From NCBI RefSeq assembly GCF_900101755.1, contig NZ_FNAE01000011.1, positions 1 to 64,000 on the forward strand: DNA of 64,000 nucleotides, written 5' to 3'. The position numbers and the translations under genes are program-made. Under the pieces are notes generated by a model that saw only the letters and a list, made by a program, of their open reading frames with translations, did not search any database and had not been told where the DNA came from. This document shows, piece after piece, positions 6,095-14,648 of this stretch. Each line of letters begins with the position of its first letter. The first letter of the stretch is position 1. This DNA is from Ectopseudomonas alcaliphila (GTDB taxonomy: Bacteria > Pseudomonadota > Gammaproteobacteria > Pseudomonadales > Pseudomonadaceae).

Positions 6095-7336
6095 CTAGGT
6101 CACCTTCCCCGGCGAAGCATCCTCGAAGCGATTCACCTTGCGCAGGCTCTTGAAGCCGAGCATCCAGCCACCGGTCACCGTCAGGGTGCAGGCGCAGCCG
6201 ATCAGCGCGGCCGGCACCACGCCGAACCACGCCGCGCTGGTGCCGGCGCGGAATTCGCCCAGCTCGTTGGAGGAGCCGATGAACAGCATGTTCACAGCGT
6301 TGACCCGACCGCGCATGGTGTCCGGTGTGGAGAACTGCACCAGGGATGAGCGGATGTACATGCTCACCATGTCCGCGCCGCCGGCCACTACCAGCGCGGC
6401 GAAGGACAGCCAGAACAGGCTGGACAGGGCGAACACCAGGTTGGCGACACCGAACAGCGCCACAGCACCGAACATCACCAGGCCGACATGGCGGTTGAAC
6501 GGCTTCATGCTCAGGTACAGACCCACCGATACTTCGCCAATGGCCATGGCGCTGCGCAGCAGGCCCAGGCCTGTCGGACCGACTTCCAGCACCTCCTGGG
6601 CGTAGATCGGCAGCAGCGCTATCACGCCGCCGAGCAGCACGGCGAACAGGTCCAGCGAGATGGTGCCGAGGATGATCGGCCGCGTGCGGATGAAGTGGAT
6701 GCCGGCGGTAAAACGCGCCCAGGCGGTGGACTCCAGCGCCTGCATCTTTTCCGCGTAACGCACAGGTACCAGCGGCAGCAGTGCGCAACCGGCGAGGAAG
6801 CAGGCCAGGCACACCGAATAGGTCAGCCCGCCCCCCCCTATGGCGTACAGACCGCCACCGATCACCGGCCCGGAAATGGTCGCGCCGCGCATGATCATGC
6901 TGTTGGCGGCAATGGCTGCGGCCAGGCGCTCGCGCGGCACGATCTGCGGCAGCAGGCTGGACAACGCCGGCCCGGTAAAGGCGCGGCCGCAGCCGTAGAG
7001 CACCAGCACCGCGTAGTACCAACTGACGGCCGCCTCGCTCAGCGACAACCACAGCAACGCCGCCGCACACACGCCTTCGACCAGCCAGCTGAGCATGAGG
7101 ATCCGCTTGCGGTCGTAGCGGTCGATCAGGTCGCCGGCCGGCATCAACAGCACCAGCATGGGAATGAACTGGGCCAGGCCGACATAGGCCAGCGACAGTG
7201 GATCGCGGGTCAGGTCGTAGACCTGCCAGGCCACCACGATGGCCTGGATCTGAACGGCGAATACCACCACGATGCGGGCGATGAGAAACGGTAGGAAACC
7301 GGGAAGCCGGTAGACGGAAACGGGAGCAGCGGACAC
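6095..7336 (-). CDS. MFS transporter, EntS-like (MFS_3) family
   Basis: This integral membrane protein of 413 residues starts at GTG 7336 (MSAAPVSVYRLPGFLPFLIAR). It has about 12 hydrophobic segments and the loop 2-3 motif as 'AGDLIDRYDRKRIL', placing it in the MFS_3 group with the enterobactin exporter EntS and related drug exporters. The substrate cannot be told from sequence, and no siderophore biosynthesis gene is nearby. It stands alone, with a REP-like palindrome at its 3' end and a long gene-poor leader region upstream. Confidence 0.85.
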   Translation of the reverse strand: MSAAPVSVYRLPGFLPFLIARIVVVFAVQIQAIVVAWQVYDLTRDPLSLAYVGLAQFIPMLVLLMPAGDLIDRYDRKRILMLSWLVEGVCAAALLWLSLSEAAVSWYYAVLVLYGCGRAFTGPALSSLLPQIVPRERLAAAIAANSMIMRGATISGPVIGGGLYAIGGGGLTYSVCLACFLAGCALLPLVPVRYAEKMQALESTAWARFTAGIHFIRTRPIILGTISLDLFAVLLGGVIALLPIYAQEVLEVGPTGLGLLRSAMAIGEVSVGLYLSMKPFNRHVGLVMFGAVALFGVANLVFALSSLFWLSFAALVVAGGADMVSMYIRSSLVQFSTPDTMRGRVNAVNMLFIGSSNELGEFRAGTSAAWFGVVPAALIGCACTLTVTGGWMLGFKSLRKVNRFEDASPGKVT

Positions 7337-7690
7337 GGCGAAAATCTCGAGGCATGACCGGGCAGTGCCGGTCGAGGTTAGCCGGCCAATCTAAGGCAAA
7401 GCTCCGCCACGGGGCAAACCCGGGAACAGGCTGTTGCGCAGATTGCGCCATGGACAGCGCGGAGGGTCAGAGACACACGACCCGCTTTACCCCGGCCATA
7501 CACCTTGCATGGGACCACTTGCGACACAGCGCCTCGACCGGTCACTGTGGGAGCGCCGCCCCGGCGCGAAGACGAATGCGGCCGTACAGCCATAATGAGT
7601 TGCCCGCTCCATTCGCCGCGGGGCGCGGCTCCTACAGGTGTTGGCAGCGCGTTCGGATGCAGGAGGTAATCCCTCCTGCAACTTCCCAGG
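7337..7690. other. gene-poor interval with a paired palindromic repeat
   Basis: No credible gene is seen; ORFs here have no family resemblance and poor codon structure. The interval holds a pair of facing repeats: TGTGGGAGCGCCGCCCCGGC at 7546 and the facing CGCGGCTCCTACA ending at 7637, the 'GGAGC...GCTCC' family of Pseudomonas interspersed palindromes. They lie between the starts of the MFS gene and the ends of the gene at 7691. Confidence 0.6.
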
Positions 7691-7975
7691 CTAGACGAAT
7701 GCCTGATCGCCGAAACCACGGGGCAGGCGCTGCAGACCAGGCAAGGCAGCCAGACGCGCCTCCCAGGACGTGCGCCAGTCGTTGACAGCGTGAGCGACCT
7801 TCTCGCGGCGAGCGGCACGGCGCGCGGCGTTGCGTGAGTTACGTCGAGCTTCGGTGAAGACTTCAGTCTTGCGGCAATTGCGGCATTTGACCTTGGCCAG
7901 CTCGGTGGTGGAGGGCAGTTTTTCACCATGAGAGCCACAGGCGAGGTGGCCAGAGACTTTGTAGTGCGTAACCAT
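7691..7975 (-). CDS. conserved small hypothetical protein with Cys-pair (zinc-ribbon-like) motif
   Basis: This basic protein of 94 residues starts at ATG 7975 after AGGAG (MVTHYKVSGHLACGSHGEK). It has Cys at 'LACG' and a CxxC at 'KCRNCRK', with a nearby His, suggesting a small zinc ribbon. It is followed by a very basic helix (ARRNSRNAARRAARREK) that could bind nucleic acid. Similar proteins occur in other pseudomonads, but I know no function. It stands alone and divergent from the methyltransferase gene at 8149. Confidence 0.75.
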   Translation of the reverse strand: MVTHYKVSGHLACGSHGEKLPSTTELAKVKCRNCRKTEVFTEARRNSRNAARRAARREKVAHAVNDWRTSWEARLAALPGLQRLPRGFGDQAFV

Positions 7976-8148
7976 CGCGTTATCTCCTGATTGTGGGCGT
8001 TCGACTGCAACCAGTCGGTCTACCCCCCTCAGAAATGGGACTGCGCAAGCGGTACGCGGGTTCATTGGTTGACGCCCAAGCGGCATGCAGCCCTGGCCGC
8101 GCGCCTCGATAAGCGGTTTTAATGCGCTCTTTTGCCGGAACACTCGCC

Positions 8149-8778
8149 ATGCCCCTGAGCCCTGACGAACTTGCCCAGATAAGCGCCCTTACCCTGGCCC
8201 ACTATCAGAGCAGCGCCGAAGATTTTCGCGAGGGCACCCGCGACCATGACGTCAGCCAGAACATCGCCGCCCTGCTGCGCCATATCGAGGCTGAAAAGCC
8301 CTGGCGCATCCTCGATTTCGGCTGTGGGCCGGGGCGTGACCTGCGCACCTTCAGCGGGCTCGGCCACGAGGCCATCGGCCTGGATGGCTGCGCCGAGTTC
8401 GTCGCCATGGCGCGCGCCGACAGCGGCTGCCAGGTGTGGCAACAGAGCTTTCTCGAACTGGACCTGCCGGCCGAGCATTTCGACGGCATCTTCGCCAACG
8501 CCAGCCTGTTCCATGTGCCCGACCAGGAGCTGCCACGCGTGCTCGGCCAGTTGCACGCGGCGCTCAAGCCCGGCGGCGTGCTGTTCAGCTCCAACCCGCG
8601 CGGCGAGAATCAGGAAGGCTGGAACGGCCCGCGCTACGGCAGCTACCACGACCTCGAACGCTGGCGCGCGCGGCTCACGGCCACCGGCTTCGCAGAGCTG
8701 GAGCACTACTACCGCCCCCCGGGCCTGCCACGCGACCAGCAACCCTGGCTGGCCAGCGTATGGCGGCGGATCGGTTGA
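8149..8778 (+). CDS. class I SAM-dependent methyltransferase
   Basis: The protein of 209 residues starts at ATG 8149 (MPLSPDELAQISAL). The SAM-binding motif I is clear (WRILDFGCGPGRDLRTF), followed by the acidic strand end (GLDGCAEFVAMA) and the motif-IV-like 'FDGIFANASLFHVP'. These are the hallmarks of a Rossmann-fold small-molecule methyltransferase (Methyltransf_11/25 type). The methyl acceptor is unknown. It is monocistronic, and a NIPSNAP gene on the other strand faces its 3' end. Confidence 0.88.
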   Translation: MPLSPDELAQISALTLAHYQSSAEDFREGTRDHDVSQNIAALLRHIEAEKPWRILDFGCGPGRDLRTFSGLGHEAIGLDGCAEFVAMARADSGCQVWQQSFLELDLPAEHFDGIFANASLFHVPDQELPRVLGQLHAALKPGGVLFSSNPRGENQEGWNGPRYGSYHDLERWRARLTATGFAELEHYYRPPGLPRDQQPWLASVWRRIG

Positions 8779-8863
8779 CGCACGTTCAAGCCAGTGCAGC
8801 ACGACAGGCACACCAGAACGCCCCTCGATACTGCCAAGTGGCCCGCCAGGGCCATGCCTCGAC

Positions 8864-9169
8864 TTACTCGAACACGGGCCGGAAGAAGCTGCGTTCGTAG
8901 CTGAGGATGCAACGCGTCTGTTCGGCGTAACGGAAGGCCGCCTGGCAATCGGCGTCGACGAACGAATCCTGACGATAGCGCTCGTAGTCGGCCAGGCTGG
9001 GGAAGCTGAACAGCGCCAGGGCCACGTCATTGGCGCCCTCGGAGGGCAGGAAGTAGCCATGATGCGTGCCGCCGAACTTCCCTACCAACGGAATCCACAG
9101 CTTGGCGTAGTGCTCGAATTCCTTGAGTTTGTAGGGATCGACGATGTAGCGCAGGTAGCAGGTGATCAT
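8864..9169 (-). CDS. NIPSNAP family protein
   Basis: This 101-residue protein starts at ATG 9169, preceded by AAGGA (MITCYLRYIVDPYKLKEFE). The sequence has the NIPSNAP pattern of a ferredoxin-like dimeric alpha/beta barrel: an N-terminal strand, 'YAKLWIPLVGKFGGTHHGYF', then 'ALFSFPSLADYERYR'. Members are often associated with small-molecule metabolism, but their activity is poorly defined. The gene stands alone. The 5' side carries a paired REP-like palindrome at 9306-9365. Confidence 0.85.
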   Translation of the reverse strand: MITCYLRYIVDPYKLKEFEHYAKLWIPLVGKFGGTHHGYFLPSEGANDVALALFSFPSLADYERYRQDSFVDADCQAAFRYAEQTRCILSYERSFFRPVFE

Positions 9170-9265
9170 GGCTGTCCTTCCTTGCAGGCGGTTGCGATGA
9201 GAGCGCGATATAAACACGGCGAAAAATCCACACGCCATTCTTTTCCAGCATCACGCCAGCAACCG

Positions 9266-9365
9266 TTGGTGCGCACGGCGCACCCTACCCGGTGACCAGC
9301 TTCACGTAGCCCGGATGAAATCCGGGGAACGGACGATACCGAGTCCCCGGATTGCATCCGGGCTA
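9266..9365. repeat. REP-like palindromes at the end of the polyamine-type operon
   Basis: A GTGCGCACGGCGCACCCTAC unit lies at 9269-9288. The two arms GTAGCCCGGATGAAATCCGG and CCGGATTGCATCCGGGCTAC face each other at 9306-9365, forming a 60-base inverted pair. The same pair occurs at 19098-19159. They sit immediately after the stop codon of the peptidase gene at 9370. Confidence 0.8.
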
Positions 9366-9369
9366 CGCA

Positions 9370-10461
9370 TCACGCCCCGACCACCAGTTCACGCAGGCGC
9401 TGGCCATCGATGGCGCGGCAGATGCCTTCTGGCTTCTGCATCGGCGAGTCCTCGGCGGCGAGCATGGCGTTGAGCACCGCCTCGTCGGTGGCCTGCACGG
9501 CGGCCAGATACAGGGCGTCGAAACACTCGTCGTTGAGATATTCGAGGTTCAGCCGCGTTTGCGAGACCTGCGGCAATGGCCGCGGGTTGGCCACACTGAA
9601 AGCCAGGAAGATGTCGCCGGAGTTGTTGCCACCCGGCGTGCCGGCCAGGGCGATGCCGAGGCCGGCGCGCTGCGCCAGACGCTTGAGCTGGTGCGGCAGC
9701 AGCGGCGCATCGGTGGCGAGGATGACGATGATCGAACCACGCTCGCGATCCAGCCCGGCCGGCAGCTCATCTTCCAGACGCTCGCCGACCGGTACGCCGC
9801 AGACCTTGAGCCATGCGCGCTGGCCATGGTTGGCCTGTACCAGGGCACCGAGGGTGTAGGTCTGGCCGTCGATCTCGATCAGGCGCGAGGCACTGCCGGT
9901 GCCGCCCTTGTAGCCGTAGCAGATCATGCCATTGCCGCCGCCGACGTTGCCCTCGGCGATGGCGCCGCCCTTTGCCGCGTCCAGTGCGGCCAGGGCGTCG
10001 GCCTCGCTGACGTGCTGGCCGTTGATGTCGTTGATCACCCCGTCATAGGTCTCGGCCACCACCGGCATGGCCCACAGGTGCTCGCGCTGCCAGGCGTCGG
10101 CGTACTGGCGAATGGTCCAGCGCGTGGCGGCGTGATGGACGATGCCGACGCTGTGCGAGTTGGTGATGCACAGCGGACCGACGAAGTAGCCGCCGTGTTC
10201 GATCCAGTGGGTACCGGTCATCTCGCCGTTGCCGTTGAGCGCATGAAAGCCCGCCCACACCGGCTGCGCTTCGGCATCGCGGCCACGCGGCAGGATGGCG
10301 GTGACGCCGGTCTGGATGCGCCGGCCGTTGTCGGCCACGCCGTCCAAGGTGCGGTAGCCGACCAGCACGCCGGGTACGTCGGTGATGGCGTTGTACGGGC
10401 CGGGGGTGCCGGGCAGCGGCAGGCCGAGTTCGCGGGCGCGAGGTTTAGCCATGGGAGTCAT
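9370..10461 (-). CDS. P1 (S58, DmpA/BapA) family aminopeptidase
   Basis: The protein has 363 residues from ATG 10461; an internal ATG at 10452 is also possible. Both overlap the end of the permease gene, so translation is coupled. It belongs to the DmpA family of self-processing N-terminal nucleophile hydrolases: 'TDVPGVLVGY' near the start, the 'EGNVGGGNGM' Asn block (170-179), and the autoproteolysis site 'GYKGGTGSASR', where cleavage before Ser190 would expose the catalytic Ser. Such enzymes release N-terminal residues, including D-Ala, beta-alanine and other beta-amino acids, from short peptides and amides. Being last in an operon with a polyamine-type importer, it may hydrolyse an imported amide. 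It is probably cytoplasmic (no signal peptide). Confidence 0.9.
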   Translation of the reverse strand: MTPMAKPRARELGLPLPGTPGPYNAITDVPGVLVGYRTLDGVADNGRRIQTGVTAILPRGRDAEAQPVWAGFHALNGNGEMTGTHWIEHGGYFVGPLCITNSHSVGIVHHAATRWTIRQYADAWQREHLWAMPVVAETYDGVINDINGQHVSEADALAALDAAKGGAIAEGNVGGGNGMICYGYKGGTGSASRLIEIDGQTYTLGALVQANHGQRAWLKVCGVPVGERLEDELPAGLDRERGSIIVILATDAPLLPHQLKRLAQRAGLGIALAGTPGGNNSGDIFLAFSVANPRPLPQVSQTRLNLEYLNDECFDALYLAAVQATDEAVLNAMLAAEDSPMQKPEGICRAIDGQRLRELVVGA

Positions 10462-11305
10462 CCTGGGAAGTGGCGGGCTTGCGGCCCCGCAAGTACAGGC
10501 CGAGGGCGGCGATCAGCAGCGAAGCGATCAGCAGCAGGGTGGCGATGGCGTTGATCTCGGGCTTGATGCCGCGGCGGATCATGCCGTAGATGAAGACCGG
10601 CAGCGTGGTGGAGTCGACCCCGGCGATGAAGTAGGTGATCACCAGGTCGTCCATCGAGATGATGAACGCCAGCAGCGCGCCGCCAACCACCCCGGGCAGG
10701 ATCTGCGGCAAGGTCACACGGCGGAAGGTGGTCCACGGCGAGGCACCGAGATCGGCCGAGGCCTCTTCCAGCCGGGTGTCCATGCCGGCCAGGCGCGCAC
10801 TGACGATAAGGAACACGTAGCTGATCAGGAAGGTGCAGTGGCCGATGATGATCGACACCTTGCCCAGCGGCAGGCCGACGCCGACGAAGAAGATCAGCAG
10901 GGCGATGCCGAGCACGATGTCGGGCATCAGCATCGGCATGAACAGCAGCACCCGGTAGAACTTCTGCAAACGGAAGCGATAACGCGCCACGGCCAGCGCG
11001 GTGAGCGTGCCGATCACCGTGGAGATCGCCGTGGTGGTCAGCGCCACCACCAGGCTGGTGCGCAGCGCGGCCAGCAACTGGTCGGTGGACTCGACGTATA
11101 GCGCGTTCTCGCTGAGGCTGGTGGACAGGCCGAACAGCGAGCGGTACCAGTCCAGGCTGAAGCCGTCCCAGATCATCATGTTGATCGGGTTGCTGTTGAA
11201 CGAGTAGGCGACGATCAGGCCGATCGGTAGGTACAGGAAGACGAAGAAGGCCAAGCTGTAGCCGCCCAGCAGGCGGCGCCCTAGGCGTGCGAGCAAGGCG
11301 TTCAT
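10445..11305 (-). CDS. polyamine-type ABC transporter permease (PotC/PotI-like)
   Basis: The protein has 286 residues from ATG 11305 (MNALLARLGRRLLGGYSLAFF), with six hydrophobic segments. The EAA loop that contacts the ATPase is present as 'LEEASADLGASPWTTFRRVTLPQILPG'. Its ATG overlaps the stop of the upstream permease (ATGA, 11302-11305), and its own end overlaps the peptidase start. With 11302-12189 it forms the channel of the importer encoded by this five-gene unit. The substrate is inferred from the binding protein (putrescine/spermidine-like). Confidence 0.9.
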   Translation of the reverse strand: MNALLARLGRRLLGGYSLAFFVFLYLPIGLIVAYSFNSNPINMMIWDGFSLDWYRSLFGLSTSLSENALYVESTDQLLAALRTSLVVALTTTAISTVIGTLTALAVARYRFRLQKFYRVLLFMPMLMPDIVLGIALLIFFVGVGLPLGKVSIIIGHCTFLISYVFLIVSARLAGMDTRLEEASADLGASPWTTFRRVTLPQILPGVVGGALLAFIISMDDLVITYFIAGVDSTTLPVFIYGMIRRGIKPEINAIATLLLIASLLIAALGLYLRGRKPATSQDDSHG

Positions 11306-12189
11306 CGGCTGGCCTCCTGTGCGCTGTTGCGCCCCTGGGCCAGCACGTAGAGCACCAGGCACACCAGTACGGCGGCCATCAGCAGCATCGCCAGGGCCGC
11401 GCCGAACGGCCAGTTGCGCGCGGCGAGGAACTGCTGCTCGACCAGGCTGCCGATCATCAGCACGCGCGCGCCGCCAAGCAGCGACGGCACGATGAAGTTG
11501 CCCAGGCTGGGGATGAACACGATGATCGAGCCAGCGGCGATGCCCGGCAGGGTCAGCGGGAAGATCACCTTCCAGAAGCTTTGCCAGCGGCTCGCGCCGA
11601 GGTCGGCCGAGGCTTCCAGCAGGCGCTTGTCGAGCTTCTCGACGCTGGCGTAGACGGGCATGAACATGAACGGGATGAAGATGTAGGTCATGCCGATCAG
11701 CACCGCTGTCTCGGTGTAGATCAGCTCCACCGGGTTGTGGATGCCCAGCGCCAGCAGCGTGGTGTTGATGAAGCCGCTGGGTCGCAGGATCAGCAGCCAG
11801 GCGTAGAGGCGCACGATCAGGCTGGTGAAGAACGGCAGGGTGATCAGAAACAGGCAGAAGTTGCGCATCCGCTCCGGCTGGCGCGCCACCCAGAAGGCCG
11901 CCGGGTAGCATAGCGCCAGGGTCGCCAGCACAGTCAGCCCGGCCAGCTTGAACGAGCGCAGGATGATTTCCAGGTAGACCGGATCGAAGTCCTCATTGGT
12001 GCCATCGGCCCAGCCCAGCACCCGGCCGAAGTTGTCCGGGTAGAAGCTCCACTCGACGCCGCCATAGAGCCCCGGCTCAAGCAGGCTGTAGACCGCCATG
12101 ATGCTCAGCGGGGCGAGGAAGAACACGCCGATGATCAGCGTCACCGGGGTCAGCAGGCCGACCAGGCGCAGGTGCTCGCGCAATAGCAT
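11302..12189 (-). CDS. polyamine-type ABC transporter permease (PotB/PotH-like)
   Basis: This 295-residue protein has six hydrophobic segments, starts MLLREHLRLVGLLTPVTLII, and carries the EAA loop 'LLEASADLGASRWQSFWKVIFPLTLPG'. The large periplasmic loop after the first helix (LEPGLYGGVEWSFYPDNF) is typical of PotB/PotH proteins. Its start shares one base with the end of the ATPase gene (12189), so the genes are translationally coupled. It is the partner of the second permease at 10445-11305. Confidence 0.9.
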   Translation of the reverse strand: MLLREHLRLVGLLTPVTLIIGVFFLAPLSIMAVYSLLEPGLYGGVEWSFYPDNFGRVLGWADGTNEDFDPVYLEIILRSFKLAGLTVLATLALCYPAAFWVARQPERMRNFCLFLITLPFFTSLIVRLYAWLLILRPSGFINTTLLALGIHNPVELIYTETAVLIGMTYIFIPFMFMPVYASVEKLDKRLLEASADLGASRWQSFWKVIFPLTLPGIAAGSIIVFIPSLGNFIVPSLLGGARVLMIGSLVEQQFLAARNWPFGAALAMLLMAAVLVCLVLYVLAQGRNSAQEASR

Positions 12190-13304
12190 CAGGCACCTCC
12201 GGGGATCAGGTGCGCGGCCTCCAGGCCGTACCAGAGCTGCACGCTGTCGCCCGTGCGCAGACGTTGCAGGCCCTGCTGCGCGGCATCACGCAGCACCGCC
12301 TTGACCGTGCGACCGTGCGCGGTGCGCAGCAGCAGCTCGAAATCCTTGCCGATGAACAGCAGTTGTTCGAGGCGCCCTTCCAGCGCGGCGAAACCTCCGC
12401 CGGGACACTGCAGATGGAACTGCTCGGGGCGCAGCATGAGCTGGGCGTTCTGGCCGACGCGCAGGTCAGGGTGGCACGCCTGCAGCAGGTCGCCCTGGCT
12501 GTCGAGCAGGTAGGCGACGCCGTCATTGACCGAGCCGACGTGCACGTCGAACAGGTTGCTCTCGCCGATGAAGCCGGCGACGAAGGCGTTGGCCGGGCGG
12601 TGGTAGATCTCCGCCGGAGCGCCGATCTGCTGAATATGACCGCCATTGAGCACGACGATGCGGTCGCTCATGGTCAGCGCTTCTTCCTGATCGTGGGTGA
12701 CGAAGACGAAGGCGATGCCCAATTCGTGCTGCAGAGTCTTCAGTTCACGCTGCATGGCCTGGCGCAGTTGGCGGTCGAGCGCCGACAGCGGCTCGTCGAG
12801 CAGCAGCAAGGCCGGGCGGTCGACGATGGCGCGGGCCAGCGCCACGCGCTGCTGTTGGCCGCCGGAGAGCTGACCAGGCTTGCGCCGCTCCATGCCGGCC
12901 AGGCCGACCATCTCCAGCGCCGCGCCGACGCGCTGACGTTTCTCGGTCTTGCCCACGCCGCGCACGTCCAGCGCATAGCCGACGTTGTCGCCGATGCTCA
13001 TGTGCGGGAACAGCGCATAACTCTGGAACACCGTGTGCACCGGGCGACGATGCGGTGGCACGAGGTTCATCGGCTGGCCCTGGATCAACAGCTCGCCGCC
13101 GTCCAGTTGCTCGAAACCGCTGATGGTGCGCAGCAGCGTGGTCTTGCCGCAGCCGGATGGCCCCAGCAGAGTGACGAACTCGTTGGCGCCAACGGCCAGA
13201 TCGAGGCCATCGAGGGCGCGCACCAGATGCCCTTCGGGGGCACGGTAGTGCTTGACCGCGCCACGGATCTCGACCACCGGCGCGGTTTGGGTGAAAACGG
13301 TCAT
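12189..13304 (-). CDS. polyamine-type ABC transporter ATP-binding protein (PotA/PotG-like)
   Basis: The protein has 371 residues from ATG 13304 (MTVFTQTAPVVEIRG). Walker A is GPSGCGKTT, the signature is LSGGQQQR, Walker B is LLLLDEPLSALD, and the H-loop is FVTHDQEEAL. A C-terminal TOBE-type domain (about 285-371) is characteristic of the PotA/MalK group. It powers import through the two downstream permeases. It is the second gene of the operon, after the binding protein, with about 75 bases between them containing a half REP-like palindrome (GCGGCTGAAGCGGCTCC...GGCTTCAGCCGCGA). Confidence 0.92.
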   Translation of the reverse strand: MTVFTQTAPVVEIRGAVKHYRAPEGHLVRALDGLDLAVGANEFVTLLGPSGCGKTTLLRTISGFEQLDGGELLIQGQPMNLVPPHRRPVHTVFQSYALFPHMSIGDNVGYALDVRGVGKTEKRQRVGAALEMVGLAGMERRKPGQLSGGQQQRVALARAIVDRPALLLLDEPLSALDRQLRQAMQRELKTLQHELGIAFVFVTHDQEEALTMSDRIVVLNGGHIQQIGAPAEIYHRPANAFVAGFIGESNLFDVHVGSVNDGVAYLLDSQGDLLQACHPDLRVGQNAQLMLRPEQFHLQCPGGGFAALEGRLEQLLFIGKDFELLLRTAHGRTVKAVLRDAAQQGLQRLRTGDSVQLWYGLEAAHLIPGGA

Positions 13305-13380
13305 GGAGGACTCCACTGATATCGGAGTAATCGCGGCTGAAGCGGCTCCTACAGGGGGCTTCAGCCGCGACCTGGCGGGC

Positions 13381-14418
13381 TCAGTTGGCGGTACGTACCC
13401 GCGTCCACACCCGGTCGTACTGCCTCAGGCCCTTGCCCAGATCCTCGAAGATCTGCAGCTTGGCCATGACCTCGGCCGGCGGGTTGACCTGCGGGTTGTC
13501 GCGCAGCTCGGCCGGCAGCAGCTTCAGCGCTTCCTTGTTCGGCGTGCCGTTCATCTGCTGCGCGGTGTTCAGCGCGGCGATCTCGGGCTGCAGGAAGAAG
13601 CTCATGAAACGCTTGGCGCTGGCCTTGTTTGGCGCGCTCTTGAGCACGCACATGTCCTCCTGGTACATCGTCGCGCCTTCCTTGGGGATGACGTAGGCGA
13701 GGTTCTGCGGATCCTGCTTCACGTACATCATGGCGCCGACGAAGTAGTGCGAGGCGGCAGCGTCGCCGGACTGCACCATGGGCACGCTGTCGTAGGTGAA
13801 GGCGGAGATCAGCGGCTTGCGCTCGATCAGCCAGTCGGCGGCCTGCTTGAGCTCGTCCGGCTCGCTGCTGTTGACCGACTTGCCGTTCTTGATCAAGCCG
13901 ACGCCGAGGGTCTCGCGCATGTCGTCGAGCATGATGACCTTGTTGCCGGCCTTGGCCTCGGCGAAGAAGTCGTCCCAGCTCTCGATCGGCTTGGAGACCT
14001 TGTTCCTGTTGTAGAAGATGCCCACCGTGCCCCAGGCGTAGGGCATGCAGTATTCGCCCTTGGGGTCGGATTTGGCGCGCAGGAAAGCCGGATCGATGTT
14101 GGCGAAGGCGGGATCCTGGTTGATGTCGGTCTTCTCCAGCAGGCCGAGGGCGGACAAGGTGTCGTGCATGTGCACCGAGGGGAAGACGATGTCGTAACCT
14201 TTGGCTCCGGCCTGCAGCTTGGCCAGCATCTCTTCGTTGCTGCCGTAGGTATCGAGTGACACCTTGATGCCGGTCTCGGCGGTGAAGCGGGTCAGCACCT
14301 CGGGGTTGATGTAGTCGCCCCAGTTGTACAGGCGCAGTTGTTCGGCGGCCTGGGCGGCGCCAGTGACGAGGCCGCTGCCAAGAGCGACGCACAGGGTGAG
14401 ATGACGCAGTGTGGGCAT
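13381..14418 (-). CDS. polyamine-type periplasmic binding protein (PotD/PotF-like)
   Basis: The protein has 345 residues from ATG 14418 (MPTLRHLTLCVALGSGLV), with a Sec signal peptide cut after AAQA. The mature protein begins with the family hallmark 'RLYNWGDYINPEVLTRF' and has the other PotD/PotF blocks (GYDIVFPSVHMHDTL, WGTVGIFYNRNKV, VIPKEGATMYQEDM). It would deliver putrescine, spermidine or a related cation to the permeases. It is the first gene of the five-gene unit and lies 185 bases from a perfect palindrome in front of the divergent RpiR regulator. Confidence 0.92.
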   Translation of the reverse strand: MPTLRHLTLCVALGSGLVTGAAQAAEQLRLYNWGDYINPEVLTRFTAETGIKVSLDTYGSNEEMLAKLQAGAKGYDIVFPSVHMHDTLSALGLLEKTDINQDPAFANIDPAFLRAKSDPKGEYCMPYAWGTVGIFYNRNKVSKPIESWDDFFAEAKAGNKVIMLDDMRETLGVGLIKNGKSVNSSEPDELKQAADWLIERKPLISAFTYDSVPMVQSGDAAASHYFVGAMMYVKQDPQNLAYVIPKEGATMYQEDMCVLKSAPNKASAKRFMSFFLQPEIAALNTAQQMNGTPNKEALKLLPAELRDNPQVNPPAEVMAKLQIFEDLGKGLRQYDRVWTRVRTAN

Positions 14419-14602
14419 GTTCCTGTTCTCCACTGTTGTGGCCGCGCAGGGCGCGACATTTGCTTGTTGCGGCAGGAAGCGTGAGCGTCGACTGCGTAGC
14501 GGAAAGGCTCTACCGGCTTTCTTCGCCCAGGTAACGGCCAATCGACAGCTCTTTGCGTTACGACTGCAGAGTAGAATATATTTCTTCCAAAGATCAACAC
14601 AT

Positions 14603-14618
14603 TGACATTTAAATGTCA
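14603..14618. promoter_or_regulatory. perfect 16-base palindrome, candidate RpiR operator
   Basis: TGACATTTAAATGTCA is perfectly self-complementary. It lies 31 bases upstream of the preferred start of the RpiR-type regulator and in the shared intergenic region with the polyamine-type operon. Symmetric AT-centred sites are common for dimeric RpiR proteins; binding is inferred. Confidence 0.6.
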
Positions 14619-14648
14619 GAACGATTTGGCATGGCAGGGGAATCGGAC

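Noticed and set aside
5979..7451. A 490-codon minus-strand frame over the MFS gene
   Set aside because: The Arg/Pro/Gly-rich translation has no membrane segments and overlaps the clear MFS frame 6095-7336.
10445..11911. A 488-codon start for the second polyamine-type permease
   Set aside because: The first 200 codons are a shadow of the upstream permease; homology and the ATGA overlap place the start at 11305.
14613..14648. Upstream ATG for the RpiR gene
   Set aside because: It lies inside a perfect palindrome and has no ribosome binding site; ATG 14649 has AGGGGAA at the right distance.
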